A stretch of DNA of 64,000 nucleotides from Rhododendron vialii (GCF_030253575.1 NC_080557.1:2351001-2415000); one strand, 5' to 3'. Shown: positions 43,330 through 55,600, counted from the stretch's first letter. A program made the numbers and translations. The notes: generated by a model not told the origin, from the sequence alone.

Positions 43330-43672
43330 ATTTTCACTTTTTCGCATTAGGAAATTGATTTCTCTCGATTTTAGAATAGAAGAAGTTCTTGTTCCGCTCG
43401 TGCCAGCAATTGTATGTCATGTTAGAGTTGATGTATCTCATCTTGAACGAGTCCTAATGCGACCCTTCAAAACAACACCCCATTGCACTTCTATCTCATC
43501 CAATTATGTATGATGGCCAGCCTGAGCATCTGACCAGAGCTCTCTTTTTCCTATTTTCTCACACGTTAGTCGAGGTGTGCGCAAGCTGGGCCAAACATTT
43601 GGTTGTCAAAAAGAAACAATAAAATTGGAGAAAATAAAACAGCCCCTAGATATAATTAAGCAGAGCTATTGA

Positions 43673-43674
<2 letters not shown>

Positions 43675-43711
<37 letters not shown>
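43675..43711. repeat. (CT)n microsatellite
   Basis: This is a CT dinucleotide run of about 36 bp directly upstream of the LINE fragment. Confidence 0.95.
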
Positions 43712-43715
<4 letters not shown>

Positions 43716-43759
43716 GAGCATCTTTATTCAAAAACTTCTTTTGCTGCTTTTATGCATGA

Positions 43760-45560
43760 CAGGGAGACCTTTGGCAGAATAAAATTTGGTTCCTTGTGTC
43801 TGCTTGTCTTCAGTTACGTGAATTGCCTTTAAACAAAAGTGAGTGTCTCCTATCTGTAGTTAGAGCTCTGGTGTATTTTTTGAAAAAGATAAAATCCATT
43901 GTGGTTAATTTTTTGTGGAAAGGAGGGGTGAAATCGGGTATCATATGGAAAAGGTGGAATGTATGCTGTCAACCCAAAAGCTTAGGGGGTCTTGGATTAT
44001 GCGATTTAGCTTGTTTCAATCAAGCTCTTCTTGCAAAAGTAGCTTGGCGAATTTTGAAGGAACCTGACTCCCTCTTAGCATCAGTTCTTTTGGGTAAGTA
44101 TAGTCAAATGAGTGACTTCCTTGATAACCCAAGTGAACTCTTTGGCTCCTTGGGGTTGGAGTAGTGTTTATGTAAGGAAAAGATCTTCTGATCGAGGGCT
44201 TAAAGTGGAGAATCGGTAATGGGAATGGAATCAGAGTTCTCAAAGACCAACGGATTCCTAAGGTTTGCAAATCTTTGTTGGGCGTGACTTTAAGCATGTT
44301 TTCTCAGACTTCAAAGTAAAGGGTCTGTTTGATGGTTCTTCTAAGCAATGGGGGGCTCCACTAGTAAAGACTCTTTTCCCGGAAGAGATAGCTCGGCAAC
44401 TCTTAGCTCTGTACTTGCGTCTTGAAAGTGCTCAGGATTCTCGGTCAAAACAGCATATTTCCATCAGTTCTATATCAAATTCTTGGAGGATCTTCAGAGG
44501 AGGCAGAATGCGTTCAGTTCTTGGGGGTAAAGTCTGGGCTCTTGGCTTTCCTCCAAAATTTATGCTTTTTATCTGGAAGGTAGTGCATGGTATTCTGGCA
44601 GTAAAAGATGTTTTGAGAAGAAGATCAATGGATATAGACTTGGAGTGCCCACTGTGCAAGACTGAGGTGGAAACGATGGAACACCTGTTCTTCAAATGTG
44701 GTTTTTCAAAGCGATTATGGAGAGCGTCCCATCTGGGATTTGATTTTGACAGTGGAAGGCCTGTCCCAGTCGAGGAGTGGCTGGAAGGATGGATTAGGGA
44801 GGCCCCTATATAAAAGTGATGTGGGATTCAGTATGCTTATTGTGGTTCATCCGTGCAGTCCCGATGATATGGCCTTTCGAGGGGAATTGGCTAGTTTGGA
44901 TGATGCTATGGCCAGATTTGCAGCCTTGCAACTTAAATTCAATCCAGAAAAGAAGCGGCAAGCAGAGATTAGAGAGGTTTGGGTGTCTTAAGGGGAAACA
45001 ATTAGGGAGGGAATCAGAGATCTCCTATACCTTCAACTCTGTGGATGAGGAGGTGGATTTGACTGGAGCATGACACTTCGTCACGGATGGATGAGGCTTG
45101 GGGTGCAGAATCAATGCGCGGAGCTGCTGCTTGAGTTACAAAGAAGAGTCAAGGCATAGACGCTGCTCAGCAAGTGGCGGAGATGCCTGTTCAGCAACTT
45201 TGGTGGAAATTAGAGCTGGCATCATGGCTCTGCAGTGGGCAAAGGAGAATTAAAAGAGGGTTGAAGGTCTGTATCTGCACAGATAGCTTGGAGTTTGTCA
45301 AAGGGCTTCTCGAGTGGTCAGCTGCTTCCACTTTGCTTTGCCATGCTCTTTTGGATTTTGTTCAATTATGTTATCAGTATATGTTGTAAAAGTTATCAAT
45401 TTTCCTAGAACGGATGTTTGTTGCTGCTGCTCATGGTATAGCTAGGGCAGCCTTGAACAAGGTGTAATGTTTTGATTTATCTATGGATTTTGCATGCTTT
45501 CAAAATAATGTGTAATGTTTGATTTATCTATGGGATTTGCTTGCTTTCAAAAAAAAAAAA
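43760..45560 (+). mobile_element. 5'-truncated, frameshifted LINE with zf-RVT and RNase H remnants
   Basis: Frame 43796-44164 encodes the region just after the reverse transcriptase fingers (VVNFLWKGG, then GGLGLCDLACFNQALLAKVA). Frame 44265-44813 encodes the zinc-binding domain (WKVVHGILAVKDVLRRRSMD, then CPLC...EHLFFKC). Segment 45110-45390 holds an RNase H remnant (TDSLEFVKGL and flanking). The three parts lie in different frames and contain stops. The element ends in A12 at 45549-45560. Endonuclease and most of the polymerase are missing. It cannot move by itself. Confidence 0.9.
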
Positions 45561-48424
45561 CTGTGTCTCTGAAGTTTCTTGGAATTTTATTCATATTTAG
45601 GATTATTAGCTTATTTTCGTCTTTATTCAAAAAAATTGGGTTTCGACCGTAATTTTTTACTTTTTAAATTTCTCTCGTCATGACGAAGTAAGAATCCACA
45701 AAAATTTGACGAAAAACTAAAAAAATGCAGGAAGTTTGTCTAATGAAGACAAAAGGTGGAGCACTTTAGGCTTTTTTTGGAGCGTGAAAATCATTCCCCT
45801 GTCTCTTATTCAAAACGTTCAACTCAATTAAAAAAAAATTCTCAAAATTTGCACTAACATCCCTAGCAAAGTTTACAAAAGTGGTCACAGCCTCCCTCAC
45901 GAATTGATAACAAAGGCAAAGATGCAAACCCCCGAGCATTGCCTTTGTTTGTACAAATTATTTTTTAAAACAGCAAAAAAGAGGAATTAATTAATCTTTG
46001 GAAACAATTCACAAAGATTAAAGAAAAAAAGCAAGAAGCATCACTATGAGAGGTAGCGTCCCAACAAAGTTGACGCCCGGTGAACCACTCGACAACCATA
46101 TGCCACTTCAAACCCGGGGGACGGGAGGGAGCACCGACCAGTTGGCAAGGAGCCAAGCAGAGAAGAATGGTAAACATACAAAAGTACACACCTTACCCAC
46201 ACTTTGAATATCATGCTACCGACACGCCTCAAGGCCATTCCCTAGACACTCCTCTCTTACAAGTAGTGGAGCCCGCAGATGTGTGGAGCCCACTGCTTGT
46301 GAGAGATCGAGGAGCATCTGGGGAGTGGCCGAGAGGTGTTTCCCCGGCATTTCCGGTTTGAATACATAGCCAGACAATGGAAAAAGATAATATAGTCCCT
46401 AAATTGCAGCCGCAGCAACTGATGTATCTATATCAGACCCAATCCATGCAAGCCACCTCACAAACAGCAGCTACAGCACCAACATTCAACTGCTGCTAAA
46501 GAACCAGCATTCAACCTCAGAACGTATCACAGTAGCATTAGAAAAATCTGGCCAAATTAGTTCATGAGCAAGGACAACAGCAGTGACAACACCCATAGAA
46601 ACAGAAGGAGGATCAGCCCCAAGAGTTTTTTTTTTTGATCTGCAAAAAGATATTTATTAAACCTCAATAAGGGTACATCGAGAAAAGGAAAAACACTCGC
46701 TTCATGATATTGATACATAGAGGCTAGAGCAAAGTGTTGGACCATAACAAAAGAAACTTCCAACAAAAAGTTGGAAGAGGTGAAAAAGAAAGTAAATGAA
46801 GTAGTAGGACAGGACTAGCACTAGCTGAAGCTACCAAATCAATCCAAAAACAAAGAGCCAAACAGTTGGCTAAAGATAGGCCTTATTAGACTATAGAGCT
46901 AAGCTAAGGAAATCAAGCTACTCCTGAAGGGATTTGGTCCCACATGGTCAATCACCTCTTCAAGAATCGGCACCACAAAACTGCAGCAGGAGCAAGCAAC
47001 AGTAAGCCCTTCAAGCACTAGACAACAGACCTTGAGCATAACCAATCAGACATCTAGACATGGCCTAGGTGGTAGCCAAGAGTAGTTAGAAGCCAATGCA
47101 AAATCTCCAAAAAGTATCCCTCGTTTCATGATCTCCTTGAAACAGCACAATTAAAACAGCAGCAGAAACTAGCACAAGAATTCTCCATATCAGCAGCGGA
47201 AACAAACCAAATAGGCAATCTGAGGCAGACTTTGTGCATATCAAACATAATCATAGACCTGGCCAAGGTGGCGGCAAAAACGGATTACATTGATTAAACA
47301 ATCTTCACATCATCATCAGCACTTGCTTGGACTAGAGAAACATGTAACTAGCCGAAACAAGGCACACGCCGCACACCTCAAAAGGCCTAACCCAGACTCA
47401 CAGATTTTAGGACTACACAAACATACTCACACACGACACAAACTTGATCTTAAAGAGTAGAGCCAGACTCCAAACACACACCGTATGAAAACTACCCTCT
47501 CCCCACTCAAAAGCAAATGAAAAATATGGAACCACCTTTGACTAGAAACAGAGAGGAATCAGACCTTACACACCCAAGCTGCCCAAACCCCACACACAGA
47601 CCCCATGTCAAACCCAATCCCACTCATACACACCAACCGGATGGGATTATCTTCTCCAATTACCATGATAGATCATTAGCCTTCTTATGCCATCCAAATT
47701 ACACTTGAAATGATCAATAGAGTAAGGATATCGGAGCATCTTTCTTCGAACAACTGCATCTTCAAGTGGCTAGGTGGTTCAGCATACTATGGTGTTTCTC
47801 TTACTGACTTCGAACAACTGCTTCTTCAAGTCATTAATCATTAACTCCAAATTGAACAAAAGTTACTCAACTGTATGCACATGGTTCAGCTTGCAATAAC
47901 TACAAAGATTGCATAACCAAAAGACATATCGCATACAACACACTAACACAGTCATTGTGTGCGTATGTGGATACTAGCAATAACTAAGATGGTGTGCACC
48001 GATGGAAAAGTAATGTGTCTCACGACGACGACCAAAATAAGGAAGGTTTTCTCGTCGCTATGAAATATGAATAAAGAATACGATTTCTTATTTGACTTTT
48101 AGAATACAAAAACATATGTATATCATGCAATGCTTCAAAAAGTTGAGATAATCTTGATGGGTGCCCAGCATTTTTTAACGAACTACACAGTTTTTAACTA
48201 TACGGCTAAAACACATACGATATGTTTTAACTGTATGGTTATCAATGAAGTTCTTTTTTATGCCAAAAAACTATACAGTTAAAACCTTCTCAAATGACAT
48301 GGCACTAGAACAACTTCAAGTATAAAACCTTTTGAAATCCCAATCAGGCTCCGTTCTGAGAGAACCGACCACAAAACACTCAAGATACTCCATAGAGGTA
48401 CATCTAAAGAAAGGGATAATGATA
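45561..48424. other. Intergenic region with no recognisable gene
   Basis: Short reading frames (for example near 46080-46361 and 47517-47708) lack recognisable motifs. A T-tract at 46626-46637 followed by GATCTGCAAAAAGATATTTA looks like the 3' end of a minus-strand LINE, but no coding remnant could be identified upstream of it. Otherwise I see nothing to annotate. Confidence 0.5.
46626..46700 (-). mobile_element. Possible LINE 3' terminus
   Basis: Read on the minus strand the sequence is AATAAATATCTTTTTGCAGA followed by TC and an A-run, which is like the 3' ends of plant non-LTR elements. The extent to the right is unknown. Weak call. Confidence 0.3.
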
Positions 48425-48621
48425 CTTCCTCCGATCCATTCTATTTTCTTGTTATGTAAAGTCGTGTCTTTTAACCAAACAAATAAGGTGTTTTCAGCAA
48501 TACTTGCTTGAATGCAGATCAGTGCAAAAAAATCGAAAAAAATTATCTTGGGAAGTAATTTATTTTTGAGGTTAAAATGTCACGATTTTCTATAGAGAGC
48601 AAACAAAACGGGACAAATGAG
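48425..48621. mobile_element. Stowaway-like MITE (degenerate)
   Basis: CTTCCTCCGATCCATTC at the left and AACAAAACGGGACAAATGAG at the right are imperfect inverted versions of the Stowaway terminus. Both are flanked by TA (48423-48424 and 48622-48623). The element is about 197 bp and non-coding. Confidence 0.5.
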
Positions 48622-48639
48622 TAGTTTTGGTGAGTTGCC

Positions 48640-48837
48640 AAAAAAACCAAGCACCGACAAAGAAAATCATCCTGAATTACATTAGGTAACATTAAATGAT
48701 GAAATCGAAAGCATAATTTGAATTGTATACAATTTGGATAAAACTTGAGCATTTGCATACCTGAAAATTTAAGGCATTTGCAGAAGATTGACATCTGTTT
48801 GTGAACGAAGACTCAATGAAATACAATATGTATACAT
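48640..48837 (+). repeat. RepA fragment (5' part only)
   Basis: TTAGGTAACATTAAATGATGA, AATTGTATACAATTTGGATA, GAGCATTTGCATACCTGAAAA and TTGTGAACGAAGACTCAATG follow the same order as 40210-40360. The match stops at the presumed end of the Harbinger element at 48841. Confidence 0.65.
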
Positions 48838-50200
48838 TTAGGCCTTGTTCGACCAAAGAAACCCACCTAGCTTTCCCGCCAAAACAAATGGCTTATTGGC
48901 TTATTGCCACTTCTGACACACACAACCTCTCCAGACCCCACCCCGTTGTTCCAAAAATACCCCCGCCCCACAAATTGGATTACCCCAAATTTCCTGATTT
49001 CTGTTGTATTTAATTTTTATCTTTTTTCTCTTTTAGTTATTAATAAATATTATTTTTGTGATCATTTCATCGTTAATGGTCGGAATGAATTTTTAGCTCT
49101 AATGCCTTTCAATTTGCACCCGTAAAAGATTGAAGGATACTAAATAAGGAGCCTTAGGGTGGTCGTTAAAAAGCCTTAGAGTCAAAAATTTATTATGACC
49201 ATTAAAGATGATATGATTAGAAAATAAGATCTCTGCACCGATTCAACCAAATTGAAAATCGAAACACGTAAATAATTGGTGCTAAATAAATAAAATAGAA
49301 CAAACATAGAAAGATTATTATGTCAACAAACGAGAATTAAGAGAAAATGGAAAATGATGTTGAAGGGTTTTGACAGTTTTTAGTCCTTCTCATACCAACA
49401 CGAAGGCTATAATGCCCTTACACAATAATTGGAATACAATTGAATTTTTCCATGTTACAGACAACGGGAAACCCACCAATCCCGCGAAAAAATAAAACAA
49501 AACAAGCCCACCGACGCCACTCCCCAATTGCCGCATACACCATACCAATTTTCATACACACATTAACGTTTCAGCAAATCAACCTAAGGCCAAGTACAAG
49601 TTTATTGCCACTCACATTTTGCCACGTCCGTACGCAATGTTGGTTATGCAGCTCTATTACCACGTCTTCGTAGTGTACACAGTGCTTTTCTAATATCATT
49701 TCTAATATCATTCCTCACGTCATTCATTTCTGGAACATGATCTTCGTCAACAATGTCGTCCCTGTCGTCCAATCTGTCCTCCAACTCCGGGTCCTCATCT
49801 GGCAAGTCCTCAAACGCGTACTCATACGCCGAGCTTACAGGAGCGAAGAAGTTATCAGGTTCTCTATCCCTATTGTTGAAAAATGTATGCATTATAATTT
49901 GTGAAAATTTATATGCATCTCTATTAATTATTTTGATGATTAATTCAATGATATTTTTATTCGGCAAATACAAAATTATCGAAAAGTCGATTCCCGAATT
50001 AAATATTTTCGTGACCTTGAAATATAGCTTAAAGTCTCTTGGATTCATGATTTATATTTACAAAGACTTTATTGAGCTCAATACATGCTTTAACGGTTTA
50101 TTTAGATGAAATTGTGAGCCACAGGTTGACGAACCGGCTGACAAGCCGGCTGTCTGAACAGAAAGCTGTGACAACCGGACGACCACCCGGATGACCACTC

Positions 50201-50325
50201 TATCAAACGGCTAGTTTCAAACGGCTAGTTTCCAACGGCTAGTTTCCAACGGCTAGTTTCAAACGGCTAGTTTCCAACGGCTAGTTTCCAACGGCTAGTT
50301 CCAACGGCTAGTTTCCAACGGCTAG
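50201..50325 (+). promoter_or_regulatory. Nine tandem MSA-like elements in the LTR promoter
   Basis: ACGGCTAG occurs nine times with a period of about 15 bp, ending about 20 bp before the TATA box. Six copies read TCCAACGGCTA, an exact match to the plant mitosis-specific activator consensus YCYAACGGYYA bound by MYB3R factors. The other three have A instead of the second Y (TCAAACGGCTA). The same array is in the 3' LTR at 58109-58233. Confidence 0.7.
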
Positions 50326-50340
50326 GAAGCATATGGATGG

Positions 50341-50350
50341 CTATATAAGG
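50341..50350 (+). promoter_or_regulatory. LTR TATA box
   Basis: CTATATAAGG follows the AACGG array by about 15-20 bp and precedes a leader that runs to gag. It is the only good TATA box in the U3 region. Confidence 0.7.
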
Positions 50351-50940
50351 CATCAAGAACTCATTAATGAGTACACACACAAGCTACAACATTCCATATT
50401 ATTGCAAGAGAAAATTCTCAAAAGATCAAAGCCAAAAATTCTCATTGTTCTTCCACTTTCATATTATTCTTGAGAGAAAATTTGTACAAGTCGTGAGCGA
50501 TAATTTTCATACCTTCTTCACATACTTGTATTTCCTAAGTGAGTGTTTGAGTCAAACACTTGAAAGCTTAGAAGACCAAATTCGGGTTGGAATTTGGGTG
50601 TTATTGTTTTTGAGAAGTTTTCGGAGAAAATTCTTGCGGTTGTGCTAGCTCCTCGGGAAAGCTAGAGGCATTCGGTTCTTGTAAGCACCCGCAAGACTTA
50701 CAAGTTGTAATCTTTTAAAGATTAGTCTAACCTTCAAGTAATTGCTTGAGGAGAAGTGGAGTAGGGCCGGACCGTGGACAAATCCGGACCGAACCACTAT
50801 AAACGGGTTCTATCTCTCTATCTCTCTATTTTGATTGCATACTTATTGTTTGCATATATTGTTAGAGATAAATTTTTATTGGTAATTATTACTAGCAATC
50901 CTATTCACCCCCCCTCTAGGTTGCATAATTTGGGTAACAA

Positions 50941-50953
50941 TTGGTATCAGAGC
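50941..50953 (+). other. Primer-binding site (initiator tRNA-Met)
   Basis: TTGGTATCAGAGC starts two bases after the 5' LTR. It is complementary to the 3' end of plant initiator tRNA-Met, the usual primer for Copia minus-strand DNA synthesis. Confidence 0.9.
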
Positions 50954-50997
50954 CTCGGCTCTTGTTTGTAGATTTAACCATCTAAGAGTTAAGATCC

Positions 50998-52644
50998 ATG
51001 GCAACCACTAGTAATGTTTCTTGTATCGAAGGTCAATCGTCCAATAGACCTCCCTTGTTCACCGGAGAAAATTACTCTCATTGGAAAAATAGAATGATGA
51101 TCTTTATTCAATCCACGGATTATGATCTATGGAAAATTATCAAAAATGGTCCCATTATTCCTACTAAGAAAGTTGGAGAAGAGACTATGCCTAAACCAGA
51201 TTATGAGTGGAGTCATTTGGAAAAGGCTTCAATAGAAAAGAACTATAGAGCTATGAACCTTCTTTTTTGTGCTATTACTCCCAATGAATATGATTGTGTC
51301 TCCGCATGTGAATCGGCTAAAGAAATATGGGATAAGTTAGAAATGTCACATGAAGGAGATAGTCAAGTTAAGGAGTCCAAAATTGATATTCTTGTGCATA
51401 GCTATGAGCTCTTCAAAATGAAACCGGATGAATCTATATCTCAAATGTTTGCTAGATTTGCTAGTATTACTAACGGTTTAAAAGCTCTTGGAAAGATTTA
51501 CAGTCAATCCGAAATGACAAGGAAGGTGCTCCGTTCCATGCCAACCAATTGGGACACTACCACCTCCATCATCCTACAATCCAAAGATTTCTCAACATAC
51601 ACGATGGACAAGCTCATGGGATCTCTCATGACGGAGGAAATGCATCACAACCTCAAGGGTGAAAAAGAGAAGAAAGTTAAGGATCTTGCCTTCAAAAGTA
51701 CAACAAGCAAATCAAAAAGCAAGGAGGATTCAAGCAACGAAAGTGAGGATGATGAAATGGCGCTCATCACAAAAACGTTCAAGAAACTCCTCAAAAATAG
51801 AGCATCTCGCAAAGGTAGAGGATTTTCAAGAAAAGATGGAGGCAAAGAAGAAAGTAGCAAAAAGGATCCAATCATTTGCTACGAGTGCAAGAAGCCCGGC
51901 CACATCAAAAGTGAATGTCCATATGCCAAAAAATATTCAAAGAAGGACAAAAGGAGAGCTATGATGGCCACATGGGACAATAGTGACGATAGTAGCTCCG
52001 ATGAGGACGATGAGCAACAAGAGGTCGCTAACTTGTGTTTCATGGCCATCGAAGAAAACGAGGTAGATCTCGACTCATCCTATTCCTTTGATGAATTGTT
52101 TATTGCCTATAAAGAGTTGAAAGTAGAATTTGAAAAAGTTGTTTCTAAAAACAAATTTCTTAAAAAGGTTGCTAAAGATCTCTCACTAGAAATGGATGAT
52201 TTAATTGAAGAGAAAGATATTTTGGAGGAAGAAAATGAAAGTTTAAGAACCTCTTTGGCAAAAGAAAAAGAGTATTTGAAGGATACTTCCAAAAACGAAT
52301 CTTTAGAAAAACAAATTGACGATTTAACTAATTCTCTTTCAAAACTCACTAATGGAAAAGAAAGTTTAGACATTCTTCTTGGAAAACAAATGGTTTCTTT
52401 TCACAAGGCCGGAATTGGTTATAATCCCACTCAACACAAAAATCTTTTTGGAAAAGATGTTCCTCCTTCTAACCATTCTAAATTGACATGTCATTATTGT
52501 GGTAAAATTGGTCATATTTCTCCTACATGTCCTATGAAAGGATACTCATCTTCTAATGCAAAAAAGGTTTGGGTTCCTAAGAACCGTATCAATGCTAACC
52601 TTCAAGGACCCAAGATGATTTGGGTACCAAAAGTCAAGAATTGA
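50998..52644 (+). CDS. gag: Copia Gag (548 aa)
   Basis: This is the structural protein that packages element RNA in virus-like particles. The N-terminal part (RPPLFTGENYSHWKNRMMIF) is the standard UBN2/retrotran-gag start. A basic, Ser-rich linker follows (about residues 225-285). The first CCHC knuckle is CYECKKPGHIKSECP at about residue 293. Next are an acidic stretch and a long coiled coil (about residues 355-465, with EEKDILEEENESLRTS). A second CCHC box, CHYCGKIGHISPTCP, is at about residue 497. Two knuckles separated by a coiled coil are uncommon outside Sirevirus-like Gag. The ATG at 50998 is 59 bp after the LTR. The frame ends at TGA 52642-52644, just before the protease. Confidence 0.93.
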   Translation: MATTSNVSCIEGQSSNRPPLFTGENYSHWKNRMMIFIQSTDYDLWKIIKNGPIIPTKKVGEETMPKPDYEWSHLEKASIEKNYRAMNLLFCAITPNEYDCVSACESAKEIWDKLEMSHEGDSQVKESKIDILVHSYELFKMKPDESISQMFARFASITNGLKALGKIYSQSEMTRKVLRSMPTNWDTTTSIILQSKDFSTYTMDKLMGSLMTEEMHHNLKGEKEKKVKDLAFKSTTSKSKSKEDSSNESEDDEMALITKTFKKLLKNRASRKGRGFSRKDGGKEESSKKDPIICYECKKPGHIKSECPYAKKYSKKDKRRAMMATWDNSDDSSSDEDDEQQEVANLCFMAIEENEVDLDSSYSFDELFIAYKELKVEFEKVVSKNKFLKKVAKDLSLEMDDLIEEKDILEEENESLRTSLAKEKEYLKDTSKNESLEKQIDDLTNSLSKLTNGKESLDILLGKQMVSFHKAGIGYNPTQHKNLFGKDVPPSNHSKLTCHYCGKIGHISPTCPMKGYSSSNAKKVWVPKNRINANLQGPKMIWVPKVKN

Positions 52645-52657
52645 TGTGCTATTGTAG

Positions 52658-55600
52658 GTATGCTTCAAAAGTTCTCTCAAGGAAGGAAGTTGGTACCTTG
52701 ATAGTGGATGTTCAAGACACATGACCGGTGACAAGAGGGCTTTCAATTCTCTTTCGCCTAAAGATGGTGGACATGTCACATTTGGAGACAACAACAAAGG
52801 CAAAATCATAGGAATCGGTGATATAGGTAATTCTCCTATTATTGAAGATGTTTTACTTGTTAGTGGTTTAAAACACAATCTTCTTAGCATAAGTCAATTA
52901 TGTGATAGAGGAAATCGTGTTATCTTTGAAAAATCCAAATGTATCATTGAAAATGTCAAAAGCAACAAGACACTCTTCGTTGGACAAAGACTTGAAAATG
53001 TATATGTTTTTAATCTCAATGATTTAAGTAATTGTGATATAAAATGTTTTTCCGCTTTGAGTGAAAATAGTTGGCTTTGGCATAGGCGCCTAGGACATGC
53101 AAGTATGGATGCTATTTCAAAACTCTCTAGAAAAAATTTGGTAAAAGGTCTTCCTAAAATCAAATTTGAAAAAGATAGACTTTGTGGTCCTTGCCAACAA
53201 GGAAAACAAACCAAGGTTTCTTTTAAGTCCAAAAATGTTGTTTCAACTACTAGACCTTTGCAATTACTTCATATGGATTTGTTTGGACCAACTCGCTCTC
53301 CAAGTCTTTGTGGAAACTATTATTGTCTTGTTGTTGTTGATGATTTCTCTAGATATACATGGGTGATGTTCCTAGCTCATAAGAATGAGGCTTATCCTAA
53401 TTTCACTAAACTTTGTAGAAGAGTTCAAAATGAAAAAGGCTTTGTTATTTCTAACATTCGTACGGATCATGGAAAAGAACTTGACAATTCTTTATATGAA
53501 AAGTTTTGTGATGAACATGGTATTGGTCATAACTTTTCCGTACCTCGTACTCCTCAACAAAATGGAGTAGTAGAGAGAAAAAATCGTACTCTGGAAGAAA
53601 TGGCCCGCACTATGCTTTGTGAAAACTCTTTGCCAAAATATTTTTGGGCGGAAGCCGTTAATACCTCATGCTATATTTTGAATCGAGTTTTAATTAGGCC
53701 TATCCTCAAGAAAACTCCTTATGAGCTTTGGAATGGTAGAATACCCAACATTAATTACTTTCATGCCTTCGGTTGTAAATGTTATGTATTAAACAATGGA
53801 AAAGATAACTTGGGTAAATTTGATTCAAAATCGGATGAAGGCATCTTTATTGGTTACTCTCTTACTAGCAAAGCATATAGAATTTATAATAAGCGCACTA
53901 ATCTTGTTGAAGAATCTATTCACGTTTCCTTTGATGAATCTAATCCTTGTGCTACTAAGGATGTTGTTGATAATGATGACTTAGAAATTACACATGAGAT
54001 TCATGACTTGAAAATTCAAGAAAAAGTTGATGGTGATACTCAAGTAGAAAGCTCTCAAATCAAAGAAGATGAAGTTATTAATCAACCTCAAGATGCCATG
54101 GGAGACAACCAAGATCTTTCCAAGGATTGGAGATTCGTGCAAAACCATCCAAAGGACTTGATTCTTGGAGAAGTTTCGAAAGGGGTAACCACTCGCTCGT
54201 CTCATAGAAATTTTTGTGAAAATCAAGCTTTTGTTTCTCAAATTGAGCCTAAAAACTTTCCGGAAGCTCAAGATGATGAAAATTGGATTTTGGCCATGCA
54301 AGATGAGTTAAATCAATTTGAAAGGAATAAAGTTTGGGCATTAGTACCTAAGCCTCTTGATCACACTATTATAGGTACTAAATGGGTTTTTCGTAACAAG
54401 CTAGATGAATCCGGAAATATTGTTAGGAATAAAGCTAGACTTGTTGCTCAAGGTTATAATCAAGAAGAAGGTATTGATTTTGAAGAAACTTTTGCACCGG
54501 TAGCTAGATTAGAGGCTATTCGCATATTGCTTGCCTTTGCATCTTTCAAAAATTTCAAGCTTTATCAAATGGATGTGAAAAGTGCATTTTTGAATGGGTT
54601 CATAAATGAGGAAGTTTATGTCAAACAACCTCCCGGCTTTGAAGATCATGTATACCCCGATCATGTTTTTAAACTCTCAAAAGCTCTATATGGTTTGAAG
54701 CAAGCACCACGTGCATGGTATGATAGACTTAGTTCATTCTTGCTTGACAATGGCTTTACTCGTGGAAAAATTGATACTACTCTTTTCATTAAAGCCAAAG
54801 GTAAAGATATGCTCATTATTCAAATATATGTTGATGATATTGTCTTTGGTGCCACTAATGATAATATGTGCAAAGAGTTTGCTAAGTGTATGCAAGGTGA
54901 ATTTGAAATGAGTATGATGGGGGAGCTTAACTTCTTCCTCGGACTTCAAATCAAGCAAACTAATGAGGGGATCCTAATCAACCAAGCCAAGTATGCGAAA
55001 GAACTTATTAAGAAGTTTGGCATGGAAGGATCAAAGCCAATGAGCACACCAATGAGCACATCAACTAAACTAGACAAAGATGAGAATGGTAAGGCCGTCA
55101 ATGAAAAGATGTATCGAGGTATGATCGGCTCATTACTTTATCTCACTGCAAGTAGACCGGATATAATGTTTAGTGTTTGCATGTGTGCTAGATTTCAATC
55201 ATGTCCTAAAGAATCGCATTTAAAAGCTATTAAACGTATTTTTAAATATGTTGCCGGTTCTCATGACTTAGGATTGTTTTATCCACGTGGAGTTGCATTT
55301 GATTTAATTGGTTATTCGGATGCGGATTTTGGAGGTTTCAAAGTTGATCGTAAAAGTACAAGTGGGACTTGCCAATTTCTAGGGCACTCTCTAGTGTCTT
55401 GGCATAGCAAGAAACAAAATTCCGTAGCTCTATCTACCGCCGAGGCGGAATATGTAGCGGCCGGAAGTTGTTGTGCCCAAATATTGTGGATCAAACAACA
55501 AATGGAGGATTTCAATTTGCAATATGATCATATTCCTATTAAATGTGATAATACTAGTGCAATTAGCTTAACCAAGAATCCAATTCAACATTCTCGAACA

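Larger units (their letters stand above)
49874..50939 (+). repeat. 5' LTR of the Copia element
   Basis: It begins TGTTGAAAAATGTATGC and ends GGGTAACA. It contains a GC-rich palindromic segment (AACCGGCTGACAAGCCGGCT near 50130), a nine-copy AACGGCTAG array (50201-50325), a TATA box (CTATATAAGG, 50341-50350) and a T/C-rich 3' part. Transcription for retrotransposition should start about 30 bp after the TATA box. Confidence 0.97.

Noticed and set aside
46080-46361. 93-codon frame in the region after the LINE
   Set aside because: It has no motif, no conserved start context and no splice partners. I treat it as chance.
50201-50325. Array of regularly spaced short repeats, superficially CRISPR-like
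   Set aside because: Repeats are 8-11 bp with 4-7 bp between them, lie in a plant LTR and are duplicated in the other LTR. It is a promoter array, not CRISPR.
50367-50648. 93-codon frame inside the LTR (also at 58275)
   Set aside because: It is present in both LTRs downstream of the TATA box, but its composition is that of untranslated leader and it has no recognisable domain.
53981-54301. Minus-strand frame opposite pol
   Set aside because: It is a shadow of the intact pol frame.
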